A stretch of 36,203 nt of DNA from an uncultured Prevotellaceae bacterium (GCA_900315455.1 OMZE01000040.1:1-36203), one strand, 5' to 3'; shown: positions 1 through 7,534, counted from the stretch's first letter. Notes: generated by a model not told the origin, from the letters alone. Made by a program: numbers and translations.

Positions 1-12
1 CAGAAGAAAAAG

Positions 13-93
13 AAATGCGAACCTTTTGCAACCGCAACTACTTTTCCAATAGGATGTGGCAGGTTAAGGTTCGCATTTTTGGATGGTTCGCAT
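13..93. repeat. Inverted/direct repeat of a TGCGAACC motif
   Basis: A 13-bp sequence at 13-25 (AAATGCGAACCTT) is repeated as a perfect reverse complement at 66-78, and GGTTCGCAT recurs directly at 85-93. On the minus strand the 13-25 arm runs into a T-rich stretch, so the long-loop hairpin could be a leader attenuator or terminator for a gene to the left of the window. A protein-binding site is equally possible. No gene of useful length is visible at 1-148. Confidence 0.5.
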
Positions 94-101
94 AAAATGG
101 G

Positions 102-146
102 TACCTTTGTTCATGTTATTGTAGTTTTGTAGCAAAAACAAAGGTA
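102..146. promoter_or_regulatory. Inverted pair of -7 boxes (possible divergent promoter)
   Basis: TACCTTTG at 102-109 (plus) and the same octamer on the minus strand at 139-146 lie in a perfect 10-bp inverted repeat (102-111 and 137-146). The plus box has TTTTG about 20 bp upstream (77-81). The minus box has TTGG about 18 bp upstream and points out of the left edge. The plus promoter would run head-on into the operon terminator at 149-182, so the minus one is more plausible for a left-hand gene. The pairing resembles the palindromic -7 boxes elsewhere in the window. Confidence 0.4.
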
Positions 147-148
147 AC

Positions 149-182
149 AAAAAAGGTCGAGTTCCAAGCGAGGGACTCGACC
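149..182 (-). terminator. Rho-independent terminator of the minus-strand operon
   Basis: A hairpin with arms at 155-165 and 172-182 (core GGTCGAGT/ACTCGACC, extended by three more pairs including one G-T) is followed on the minus strand by six Ts (149-154). It sits 44 bp past the stop of the HAD gene and closes the five-gene operon. Confidence 0.85.
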
Positions 183-225
183 TAAATTTGTATAGGGTTC
201 AAAAATATTTAGCGGACATCTATCA

Positions 226-816
226 TTAACAATATATCCCATGGTCAGAGAACTCAATCATCTCCTTGTCTCCTCGACTATCTCCATAGGCATAGAGAAC
301 ATACGAGTGACGTTCAGGTTCTACTTCAAGCAATCTTCTGACTTTTTCCTTGCCGTAGCAGTTCTTGGTTGCGAACCTACCTGAAATAATGCCATTAGCA
401 TCTACTTCTATTTGCGTGGTCAGAACCCTACTGACACCTATTTTTTCGCACCAAGGCTGCACCCATTCGAAGATACTTGCAGATATCACATAAACCACAT
501 CTGAATGATTCAAATGACCATTTAGTTTCTCCAGCATCTTTCTGTTTTCCATCTTTTCGATCTCATTGGCAAATAATTGCCCCTTCGCTTTGAAATCATT
601 ATATTCCCATCCTTTAAAAAAATGAGAAAAAAACATTTGCTTTGCTTTCCAGTTTGGAAATAAATGCAGTTTCATCAAAATCAAGATAGGACAAAACAAT
701 AAAAAACCCCAATAAAACCGAGGGACGCCACATGCAAACTTGATGAATTCAAGCAATGTGTCTTTTGTGGTTAATGTGCCATCGAGATCGAAAACAGCAA
801 TGCATCTTTTCGCCAT
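226..816 (-). CDS. HAD-superfamily (subclass IB-like) phosphatase
   Basis: A 196-residue HAD hydrolase. Motif I is FDLDGTLT (nucleophile D10, acid/base D12), a serine motif lies in VISAS, and motif III/IV is YGDSRGDKEM. An upstream ATG exists at 879, but I place the start at 816 because the family begins a few residues before DLDGT. Residues 33-45 are hydrophobic and may be the cap region or a membrane-associated helix. It is the last gene before the terminator and follows the UbiA-type phosphoribosyltransferase by 92 bp. HAD and UbiA domains often occur as neighbours or fusions. The inferred role is removal of the 5-phosphate from polyprenyl-phosphoryl-5-phosphoribose. The actual substrate cannot be read from the sequence, and the similarity to phosphoserine-phosphatase-like HADs is only at fold level. 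Confidence 0.8.
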   Translation of the reverse strand: MAKRCIAVFDLDGTLTTKDTLLEFIKFACGVPRFYWGFLLFCPILILMKLHLFPNWKAKQMFFSHFFKGWEYNDFKAKGQLFANEIEKMENRKMLEKLNGHLNHSDVVYVISASIFEWVQPWCEKIGVSRVLTTQIEVDANGIISGRFATKNCYGKEKVRRLLEVEPERHSYVLYAYGDSRGDKEMIEFSDHGIYC

Positions 817-908
817 AAAACAGAAAGAATGATTAGGAATTATGCTAAAACCATTGGACTGTACTATTGAGCATAACACTGCTCAAGATGAGGATGATAT
901 TTCGCATA

Positions 909-1799
909 TTATAAAAAATATATGATGATTACAAATGTAAGAATCCAGCCCAAAATCGTAGCCTGTATAAATCTGTCGTTCATCAATATTCTTGTAGGGC
1001 TCCCGCTTTTTGAGTCTACTATAGTTATATGTAAATAGCGTATAAGGCCGGCCAACACAAAAATACTACTCAAATACAAATAAGAATTATCAAAACGAGC
1101 AACGACTTCGGGCGAAACCGTATACATAATATAGCAGACCATTGTTATGCTCGCAACAATGCCAATTGCCTGATTCAAGAACGGCAGATTGTATCTGGCA
1201 ATGTTCTTCCTGGTTTTTACACCTGTGTTCTCATAAATAGTTACGTCGTTTCTTCGTTTGGCGAAAGCAAGAAACAGGGCTAAAAGAAATGTCATCAAAA
1301 CTATCCAGTGTGACAAGTATACGCAAGCAGAAAGGCCACCTGCAACAACTCTCAAGACGAATCCAACTGCTATGATAAAGACATCTACTATAGCCATTTG
1401 CTTCAGCCAAATACAGTAGGCTATATTCATCAGTAAATAAAATGTGATGACTCCCAATAAAAGGTACACTCTAACCCCTGATTGCCAATTGTAAAAAAAC
1501 ATAAGCAGGAAAGATGCGATGACGCAAAAAAGCATTAGAGAATAGGCCAGACTTTTGCTGATGGCTCCTGAAGCCACCGGACGATTTTTTTTATTGGGAT
1601 GTAACTTATCTAATTCTATATCATGAATGTCGTTGAAACAGTATACTCCACTTGCTGCTAAACTAAACACAAAGAACATCACTATCACCCCTAAAAGACG
1701 GTTAAATTCCAAAATTTTACCGTCGAAGAACAAGGGCAAGAAAATAAAAAAATTCTTGACCCATTGTTGAGGTCTGATGAGTTTAATAATTGATATCAT
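909..1799 (-). CDS. UbiA-family polyprenyl-phosphate phosphoribosyltransferase (DPPR synthase-like)
   Basis: A 296-residue multi-pass membrane protein of the UbiA superfamily. The N-terminal RPQQWVKN, the first Asp-rich motif NDIHDIELD (residues 56-64) followed by HPNKKNRPVASG, and a second motif DVFII..GFVLRVVAGG match the decaprenyl-phosphate phosphoribosyltransferase branch (Mycobacterium Rv3806c type) better than quinone prenyltransferases. The known reaction of that branch is PRPP plus polyprenyl phosphate to polyprenyl-phosphoryl-5-phosphoribose at the inner face of the membrane. Its ATG overlaps the stop codon of a degenerate transposase reading frame (ATGA), so the start may have been created or exposed by an insertion. 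The gene is visibly AT-rich. The UbiA and DPPR-like assignment is firm; the end product is inference. Confidence 0.87.
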   Translation of the reverse strand: MISIIKLIRPQQWVKNFFIFLPLFFDGKILEFNRLLGVIVMFFVFSLAASGVYCFNDIHDIELDKLHPNKKNRPVASGAISKSLAYSLMLFCVIASFLLMFFYNWQSGVRVYLLLGVITFYLLMNIAYCIWLKQMAIVDVFIIAVGFVLRVVAGGLSACVYLSHWIVLMTFLLALFLAFAKRRNDVTIYENTGVKTRKNIARYNLPFLNQAIGIVASITMVCYIMYTVSPEVVARFDNSYLYLSSIFVLAGLIRYLHITIVDSKSGSPTRILMNDRFIQATILGWILTFVIIIYFL

Positions 1800-2092
1800 T
1801 CTGTGGTTGCCTCATGAAAGGTATATTTGTAAAACATTTCCGACACTTTTTCCACTTCTCCTTTTTCCGGTATCTGATGGTTAATGCCCTGATGGCTGCG
1901 GTGGCGGTTGTAATCTCGAAGTAGTCATAGACGAAATTGAAATAAGCCATCATCGGTGTCTTTATTACAATAGTCGTGCAAATTTAAATATAAATCGGGA
2001 AAAATAAGCCTGTCGAGATAAAAATGTGTCAGTATGTTTTTATCCTCTAAATGTTTAGGCTGCAAGAGCGGCCTCTTTGGCAGAGTATCCCG
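1796..2092 (-). pseudogene. Degenerate transposase C-terminus (integrase-core type)
   Basis: The minus strand at 1796-1918 reads RDYNRHRSHQGINHQIP and then a charged tail ending in TTE-stop. This has the form of the C-terminus of DDE integrase-core transposases (YN..R.H.G...P). The same frame is interrupted by a TGA at 1925-1927 and then open back to 2092 without a convincing start. A neighbouring frame gives AYFNFVYDY, which suggests a frameshift. No terminal inverted repeats or intact catalytic DDE were seen. It fills the only large gap in the operon. The part beyond about 1960 may not be transposase. Confidence 0.6.
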
Positions 2093-3535
2093 TCACTTGG
2101 AAAATATTTCGCCGAGGACTTCCATGTCGGAAAAGTAAACCTCCACCCCTTTGATTACCTGCCTTTTCTCATGTCCTTTCCCCGCTACTAACACAACATC
2201 GCCTTTCTTGGCCATTTCGCAAGCCTTTTGGATAGCCTCCTTCCTGTCAATGATGCTTGTCACTTTCTCCATTTGAACCTTGTCAAGACCTGCCAGCATA
2301 TCATTGATAATGTCTTGTGGGTCTTCATTCCGCGGGTCATCACTCGTGAGCACAACATAGTCGCTCAATTGTGCAACCACCTGTGCCATCAATGGCCGTT
2401 TGCCTTTGTCACGGTTTCCCCCAGCGCCACAGACTGTGATTATTCTTCCATTCTCTCCCAATAGTTCATGAATAGTTGTCAATACGTTTTGCAAGGCGTC
2501 TGGTGTATGCGCATAATCTACATAAGCGGTGAATCCTTTAGGTGAATGTACGGGTTCGAGCCTTCCTTTCACACTCTTTAATTCATGCAGAACAGGAAGG
2601 ATATCCTCTGGTTTCTTGCCCAACAGCACCGCAGCACCATATATGGCCAGAAGGTTACTTGCATTGAATCTGCCGATAAGGTTCACATCTACTTTTTGCC
2701 CGTTTATCTCCATTTGCATTCCATCACGTTTACTTTCCAAGATCTTGCCTGTGAAATCGGCCTCGGTAAGCAAGGAATAGGTCTTCACAGTGGCCTTGCA
2801 GTCTTTCACCATTACCTTACTGCTTTCATCATCAGAATTGACAAGTGCGAAGGCTTGAGGAGACAACTGGTCAAAAAACGACTTCTTGGCATTCCGGTAA
2901 TTTTCCACTGTTCGATGGAAATCAAGGTGGTCGCGAGTGAGATTGGTGAAGATGGCGCCTTTGAATCGAAGTCCGCTAACTCTTTTCTGCACAAGACCAT
3001 GGCTCGAGCACTCCATGAAGACATACTCACACCCCTCCTTGACCATTTTGTTCAAGAGATGGTTGATAATAGTGCCCTTTGGAGTGGTATGGTCGGTAGG
3101 AATGGCTTCGTCGTTGATATAATTGCAAACCGTGCTTAACAGTCCGCAACGATAACCCATTTTGCGAAACAACTCATACAGCAAAGTTGCGGTAGTCGTT
3201 TTGCCATTGGTGCCGGTAACACCTACCAGTTTCAGTTTTCTGGAAGGGTTGCCATACCATAAAGCAACGGCCTTGCTGTGCCCGATTCTCCATAAAGGAA
3301 CCACCTGAGACAATATGCGTCGATCCTTGGAGATGAGGCTTGGATCTTCACCTTCATAGTTTAAGTCTCTTACCATGAATAATCTCCACAAGTATTTGTG
3401 GTATTTTCTATAATACTTGATGATGACAAGAATTAAGGGCAAAAGGATTATGGCTATCCAAAATGCCTTGCATGACAAAACGCTAATAATTGTGTTGGCG
3501 CTATTGACATTTACTGACAATAGAAATAATTTCAT
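2093..3535 (-). CDS. Membrane-anchored MurE-like Mur ligase lacking the UDP-binding domain
   Basis: A 480-residue ATP-dependent amide ligase of the MurE type. In order it has a hydrophobic membrane segment (about residues 24-40), a basic juxtamembrane stretch, the P-loop [11 protein letters not shown] (105-115), [11 protein letters not shown] (198-207), the lysine likely to be carbamylated in NAKKSF (215-220), YAHTPDAL (341-348), [12 protein letters not shown] (372-383), DDPRNEDP (399-406) and AGKGHE (451-456). DDPR corresponds to the DNPR motif of meso-diaminopimelate-specific MurE, with Arg kept and Asn changed to Asp. The N-terminal domain that holds UDP-MurNAc in true MurE is absent, and a transmembrane anchor takes its place. 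It therefore probably acts on a membrane-bound substrate rather than being the housekeeping MurE. It lies 38 bp downstream of the cytidylyltransferase-oxidoreductase gene in the same operon. Confidence 0.85.
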   Translation of the reverse strand: MKLFLLSVNVNSANTIISVLSCKAFWIAIILLPLILVIIKYYRKYHKYLWRLFMVRDLNYEGEDPSLISKDRRILSQVVPLWRIGHSKAVALWYGNPSRKLKLVGVTGTNGKTTTATLLYELFRKMGYRCGLLSTVCNYINDEAIPTDHTTPKGTIINHLLNKMVKEGCEYVFMECSSHGLVQKRVSGLRFKGAIFTNLTRDHLDFHRTVENYRNAKKSFFDQLSPQAFALVNSDDESSKVMVKDCKATVKTYSLLTEADFTGKILESKRDGMQMEINGQKVDVNLIGRFNASNLLAIYGAAVLLGKKPEDILPVLHELKSVKGRLEPVHSPKGFTAYVDYAHTPDALQNVLTTIHELLGENGRIITVCGAGGNRDKGKRPLMAQVVAQLSDYVVLTSDDPRNEDPQDIINDMLAGLDKVQMEKVTSIIDRKEAIQKACEMAKKGDVVLVAGKGHEKRQVIKGVEVYFSDMEVLGEIFSK

Positions 3536-3573
3536 AAATTAAAACAGAAAGCCAAAAGGCTCTAAATGACTCA

Positions 3574-4914
3574 CTATATAGTAAACAAGTTATGGCCTTG
3601 GAGATACAATTCCTGCACCTTTGCCATGGCGACGTGCTCCTTTGGGGATATTTTGGAATAAAAGAAGCCTTTGGTGAGAATGGCAGAAATGAAGTCCTTC
3701 ACCTCATATCTCAGTCCCTCACCGTCGTAAGGATAGAAAAATTTCTTATTCAGGTTTTGGTCCTCAAATCGAATCTCAAAGTAATCGGTCTTCCACCATG
3801 GAGCTGCCACATAGGCATATCCCTTTGTACCGGAAATCACCATGTTGCCTTCCGACTTTACGCCAAGTCCCACTTGGAATGAAGCGACAGCCGATTTATA
3901 CTTAAAAACTGCCTTGGTATATAAATCCACTCCTTTATGCATCTTGGAGTAGAAGGTAATATTCTCGTAATCCGTGCCAAGAAGTTTGAAGATAGGCAAG
4001 AGCGGAAAACAAGCATTCTCGTTCATGCTTCCACCCATCTGCTTGTAGTCAAGTTTTGCGGAAGTCTCTTCTGTCAACGAAGTTACAGAAGCACTCACCT
4101 CCACAATCTCACCAATGACCCCAGATTTCAACAGCGAGACAAGATGCCTGAAAGCCGAACAGTATGCTGTTTTAAGGCCCACCATCAATACCAGGCTCTT
4201 TCTTTTGGCCAAATTGAGCAATTCTTCCGCTTGTTTTTCCAAAAAGACAAAGGGGGTCTCACAAAGCACGTGCTTGCCCGATTCAAGGGCTTTTTTTGTA
4301 TAATCGTAATGGGTGGCGTGAGGCGAAGCGATATATACAGCATCGACATTCTCCAGCAACTGTTCATAAGAGTCAGCAACCATTCCGATGTCGTTTGCCA
4401 CGCAGAATTTCCTTGCTTCTTGTTGGTGGGGGTTGTAGACTGTCACAATTTCATTGTTGGCCACATGACGTGATTCCGGAACAAAACGCCTGGCGATGCT
4501 GCCCGTTCCCACAACACCCAAGCGAATGGTGGGGCGCTCGGCACGTAACATAGAACTCGACACCCCTTCTGTCCTTGGTAAATACACCACCTCGCAATAC
4601 TCCTTGAGATAATCGAAATACCCCACCCAGTCGGAACCTATGGCGAAAATATCTACTCCGTATTTCTGGATATCGTCGATTTTCTGGCCTTTGTATTCCT
4701 CGATGACAATCTGGTCGGCAATCCCCGTGGCTTTTACCGCCTCGATTCGTTCCATCATGTTGTTACAAGTATTCATCTTGCCTCGCTCCAAATCAAAGGT
4801 ATCGGTGGTAACACCCACAATCAAATAGTCACCCAAAGCCTTGGCGTGCCTCAATAAGTTGATATGCCCTTGATGAAGCAAATCAAACGTACCGTAAGTG
4901 ATGACTTTCTTCAT
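3574..4914 (-). CDS. Fusion: TagD-type cytidylyltransferase + Gfo/Idh/MocA oxidoreductase
   Basis: A 446-residue two-domain protein. Residues 1-126 match glycerol-3-phosphate cytidylyltransferase (TagD): YGTFDLLHQGH (7-17, HxGH nucleotide site), GSDWVGYFDYL (93-103) and the signature RTEGVSSS (114-121). Residues 130-446 are a Gfo/Idh/MocA dehydrogenase with the dinucleotide motif GVVGTGSIARRF (133-144). The usual EKP motif is ETP (219-221), so the conserved lysine is missing. The first domain should transfer CMP from CTP to a phosphorylated C3-like polyol; the second should oxidise or reduce an alcohol with NAD(P). The gene overlaps the upstream aminotransferase by 4 bp (ATGA), implying tight co-translation. 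A cytidylyltransferase-plus-reductase arrangement is known for CDP-ribitol synthesis, but there with different families. The product here is unknown. Confidence 0.88.
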   Translation of the reverse strand: MKKVITYGTFDLLHQGHINLLRHAKALGDYLIVGVTTDTFDLERGKMNTCNNMMERIEAVKATGIADQIVIEEYKGQKIDDIQKYGVDIFAIGSDWVGYFDYLKEYCEVVYLPRTEGVSSSMLRAERPTIRLGVVGTGSIARRFVPESRHVANNEIVTVYNPHQQEARKFCVANDIGMVADSYEQLLENVDAVYIASPHATHYDYTKKALESGKHVLCETPFVFLEKQAEELLNLAKRKSLVLMVGLKTAYCSAFRHLVSLLKSGVIGEIVEVSASVTSLTEETSAKLDYKQMGGSMNENACFPLLPIFKLLGTDYENITFYSKMHKGVDLYTKAVFKYKSAVASFQVGLGVKSEGNMVISGTKGYAYVAAPWWKTDYFEIRFEDQNLNKKFFYPYDGEGLRYEVKDFISAILTKGFFYSKISPKEHVAMAKVQELYLQGHNLFTI

Positions 4915-5957
4915 TGTTTCTCGAATTCGTGAATACGCTCTGCCAATAACCTCAATTCTTCATCGGTCTGCAAGCCCATATGCGATACCCTATAAAAACC
5001 AGGTTTGCCACAGGGCATGATATACGTGTCATACGCCTCTATCAACCCTTTGAAAATACGTCTCTCTGCCGTATCACTGGTCTGGAACCCGGTGATGGCC
5101 GCAGAAGGACATTGGGCGGGAATGTCCCAACCATATTTCTTGCAATATGCACGGAAGACTTTAGCCCGATGATGAATATCTGCTATGTTCTTGTCTTCAC
5201 CACCTTCGTCTTTCAATTGCAACAGACGGGCATGAAGTTGAAGATACAATATCGTGGCAGGACTGAAAGGGGTTTGCCCACGCCTTAAATTGTCAAGATT
5301 GTCATTGAAATCCCAATAATATCCCAAATGGTTGTAAGCGTAGTCTTTGAGATGGGCTGAGAAGAAAAGGATTGACAATCCTGGAGGTATGTTGAGGCCT
5401 TTTTGTGTGCTGGTCACACAAATATCAATACCAAGTTCGTCCATATTCAGAGGCTCCGCAAGGAACGAACTGATTACATCCACGACCAACGACACGCAAT
5501 GCCTTTTACAGATCTCTGAGATAGCATTGAGATTGAAGAGTTGTCCTGTAGAAGTCTCATGGTGTTGGCAAAGGAGCACGTCGGCACCACTCTCAGCCAG
5601 AGATTTCTCCATGTCTTCATAATCGACGTCTTGGGCAAAGGGTACTATATAATCCACGGCGTCTACCTTATAATATTGGCATAAGGAGTACCACCGGTGC
5701 CCAAACGACCCTCCATCGATAACAAAGGCTCGCTTTTTTGTTGAGACATAATTTTCGACAACAGCACTCATCGCTCCTGTTCCCGAACCTGTATAGACGA
5801 TTGTTCTTCCATTCTTGCAATGAATCAAATCCAACAACATCTGCTCTGATTCGAGGTTGATTTTGGAAAATTCATCGGTACGCATATATATGAAAGGTTT
5901 AGAGCCTATTTCCATAATACGCTCGTCTATGTCGCCTGGAAAAGCGTAGGAATTCAT
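4911..5957 (-). CDS. Class V PLP-dependent aminotransferase (AEP/serine-glyoxylate transaminase-like)
   Basis: A 348-residue fold-type I aminotransferase of the alanine-glyoxylate / 2-aminoethylphosphonate transaminase group. Visible features are the phosphate-binding GSGTGAM (57-63), HHETSTG (132-138), the pyridine-N-binding Asp in VVDVISS (D160) and the Schiff-base lysine in STQKGL (K186). It is the first gene of the minus-strand operon, and a good promoter lies 64-96 bp upstream of its start. No phosphoenolpyruvate mutase or phosphonopyruvate decarboxylase is seen nearby, so a phosphonate substrate is not established. A keto compound made by the fused oxidoreductase is an alternative. The family call is strong; the substrate is open. 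Confidence 0.87.
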   Translation of the reverse strand: MNSYAFPGDIDERIMEIGSKPFIYMRTDEFSKINLESEQMLLDLIHCKNGRTIVYTGSGTGAMSAVVENYVSTKKRAFVIDGGSFGHRWYSLCQYYKVDAVDYIVPFAQDVDYEDMEKSLAESGADVLLCQHHETSTGQLFNLNAISEICKRHCVSLVVDVISSFLAEPLNMDELGIDICVTSTQKGLNIPPGLSILFFSAHLKDYAYNHLGYYWDFNDNLDNLRRGQTPFSPATILYLQLHARLLQLKDEGGEDKNIADIHHRAKVFRAYCKKYGWDIPAQCPSAAITGFQTSDTAERRIFKGLIEAYDTYIMPCGKPGFYRVSHMGLQTDEELRLLAERIHEFEKQ

Positions 5958-6020
5958 AGTAATTGGTTATTTTATAATGTGGTAATCAGTATACTTCTTA
6001 CATAAACATAAATAATTATG

Positions 6021-6053
6021 CAAAGATAAGAAAAAGAGAAAGAACAGCCAAAA
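6021..6053 (-). promoter_or_regulatory. Promoter of the minus-strand operon
   Basis: On the minus strand, TATCTTTG (6021-6028) is preceded 20 bp upstream by TTTTGG (6048-6053), which fits the Bacteroidota sigma consensus. It lies 64 bp before the aminotransferase start, leaving an AT-rich leader of about 55 nt. Confidence 0.75.
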
Positions 6054-6164
6054 ACTAATCAAACAAAAAACCAAAATCCTCCAAAAAGCCAAGAAACCAA
6101 ATGGCATTTTCCATTAGGATTCATTCATAAACAGAAGGCGCGCCACCATAAAAACAAGGAGATT

Positions 6165-6347
6165 TTTTGTAATAGACACGTTTTGCACTATCTTTGACTT
6201 CACCGAAGATAGGCTGCACCTCGGAAAAATATAATTTAATTTGGTTTTTCTCTCGGTTTACACTACCTTTGGCTTCGCCGAAGATAGGCTGCACCTCGGA
6301 AAAACAATATTTAATTTGGTTTTTCTCTCGGTTTACACTACCTTTGC
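6165..6347 (+). repeat. 75-bp tandem promoter array
   Basis: Three promoter units are spaced exactly 75 bp apart. The -7 boxes are TATCTTTG (6189-6196), TACCTTTG (6264-6271) and TACCTTTG (6339-6346). Each has TTTG 19-20 bp upstream (6166, 6240 and 6315). In the first two units the -7 box is followed by GAAGATAG, forming a palindrome around a CTTCRCC-like loop, and then by a shared GGCTGCACCTCGG tract. The last unit drives the esterase gene at 6388. Because 75 is divisible by 3, the array is readable as a repetitive spurious ORF. Confidence 0.8.
6315..6346 (+). promoter_or_regulatory. Proximal promoter of the esterase gene
   Basis: TTTG (6315-6318), a 20-bp spacer and TACCTTTG (6339-6346), 41 bp before the ATG at 6388. 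It is the last of the three tandem units. Confidence 0.75.
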
Positions 6348-6387
6348 TATTGTTAACGGAATGATTATATTGCAACAAAGTATCAAC

Positions 6388-7500
6388 ATGAAGAAAAAAG
6401 CGTTCAAACACAGGTCTTTCGCCATACTCCTTGCCGTAATGGCCACCTTGCCCATCCTGGCTGCCAATGAGAAAACAATCCCTGCCAACGACAAGGGCAT
6501 CACTTACACCGGCCGTGTGGAACAACACGCCGACGGGTCGGTGGGCTACGACTGGGTTGGGGTTTATTGGGAGACCCTCTTCACCGGTGGCGAGATAGCC
6601 ATCGAGGCATCAGAGGAAGGAGCCAGTTACCACAACATCTTCATCGATGACCAATGGGTAAGGAAAATCAAGATAGAAGGAAATACGCCCCAGCGTATCA
6701 CGCTCGCCAGCAAACTGAGTAAGAAGCAGCACAAGGTGAGGCTGCAGAAATGTACCGAAGGCCAGTACGGCAAGATGACCATCCACCGCATTGTGCTGGC
6801 CAAAGGAGGCGACATTGCTCCCACACCCCACAAACAACGCATGATAGAAGTCTATGGCGACTCCTACACCTGCGGCTACGGCACAGAGAGTCAGAAAGCC
6901 AACGACCCCTTCAAACTCGAGACAGAGAACTGCGACATGGCCTACGGCTGCATCATCGCCCGCTATTTTGATGCCGACTATGTACTCACCGCCCACAGCG
7001 GACAAGGCATGGTGCGCGATTGGGCCGACCCCAAGCAAATCTCCGATGTGAACATGTCGACACGCTACACCCAAGTCTACGACGACCACGGCACCCAACC
7101 CTACGGTTTCGACCTCTACACACCCCAACTCGTCATCATCAACCTTGGTACCAATGACTTCTCGCCCGTTGCCATCCCTACCGACGAGCAATATGTGGGT
7201 GCCTACCTGAAAATGATAAACACCATCCGCGGAAAATACAAAGGGGTGAAGATACTATGCGTCACCCCACACTCCGCCGGCCGCTACCTGCAAGCCGCGC
7301 TCCAACTCCTACGTGAGCGCACGGCAGGTATGGAAGATGTATTCATGGCCAACCCCCTGAGCGACATGGTGACCGTAGAACGCGACATGGGTGCCGACTG
7401 GCATCCCAACTATCAGGGGCAACGCAAGATAGCCATGTCGCTCATTCCACAGATTTCGGCCTTCATGGGCTGGGAACTCACCCCACAAGTCGTGCAATGA
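6388..7500 (+). CDS. Secreted SGNH-hydrolase / CE2-like carbohydrate esterase
   Basis: A 370-residue protein with an N-terminal signal peptide (basic MKKKAFKHR, hydrophobic core, likely cleavage after about residue 25). An N-terminal beta-sandwich-like region is followed by an SGNH (GDSL) hydrolase domain with YGDSYTCGYG (nucleophile Ser159), NLGTNDFS (block with the Asn) and ADWHPNYQGQ (Asp337/His339). The order of a small N-terminal jelly roll then an SGNH domain is that of CE2 acetyl-esterases acting on plant polysaccharides. I chose the start at 6388 because the longer frame reads back through the promoter array and the signal peptide begins here. It lies 34 bp before a secreted glycosidase-like gene, so both probably act on the same glycan in the periplasm or outside. 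The exact substrate is unknown. Confidence 0.85.
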   Translation: MKKKAFKHRSFAILLAVMATLPILAANEKTIPANDKGITYTGRVEQHADGSVGYDWVGVYWETLFTGGEIAIEASEEGASYHNIFIDDQWVRKIKIEGNTPQRITLASKLSKKQHKVRLQKCTEGQYGKMTIHRIVLAKGGDIAPTPHKQRMIEVYGDSYTCGYGTESQKANDPFKLETENCDMAYGCIIARYFDADYVLTAHSGQGMVRDWADPKQISDVNMSTRYTQVYDDHGTQPYGFDLYTPQLVIINLGTNDFSPVAIPTDEQYVGAYLKMINTIRGKYKGVKILCVTPHSAGRYLQAALQLLRERTAGMEDVFMANPLSDMVTVERDMGADWHPNYQGQRKIAMSLIPQISAFMGWELTPQVVQ

Positions 7501-7534
7501 CACCACACCCCATCATCCCCAATACCGAGAAGCC

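Noticed and set aside
2585-3139. Plus-strand ORF of 184 codons
   Set aside because: Antisense shadow of the MurE-like gene, whose motifs are all on the minus strand.
4911-5957. Complete 2-aminoethylphosphonate biosynthesis pathway
   Set aside because: Only a transaminase and a cytidylyltransferase are suggestive; PEP mutase and phosphonopyruvate decarboxylase are not in the window.
6121-6528. Minus-strand ORF of 135 codons with repeated GSVNREKNQIK peptide
   Set aside because: It is a translation of the 75-bp promoter array (75 is divisible by 3) and runs into the start of the esterase gene on the other strand.
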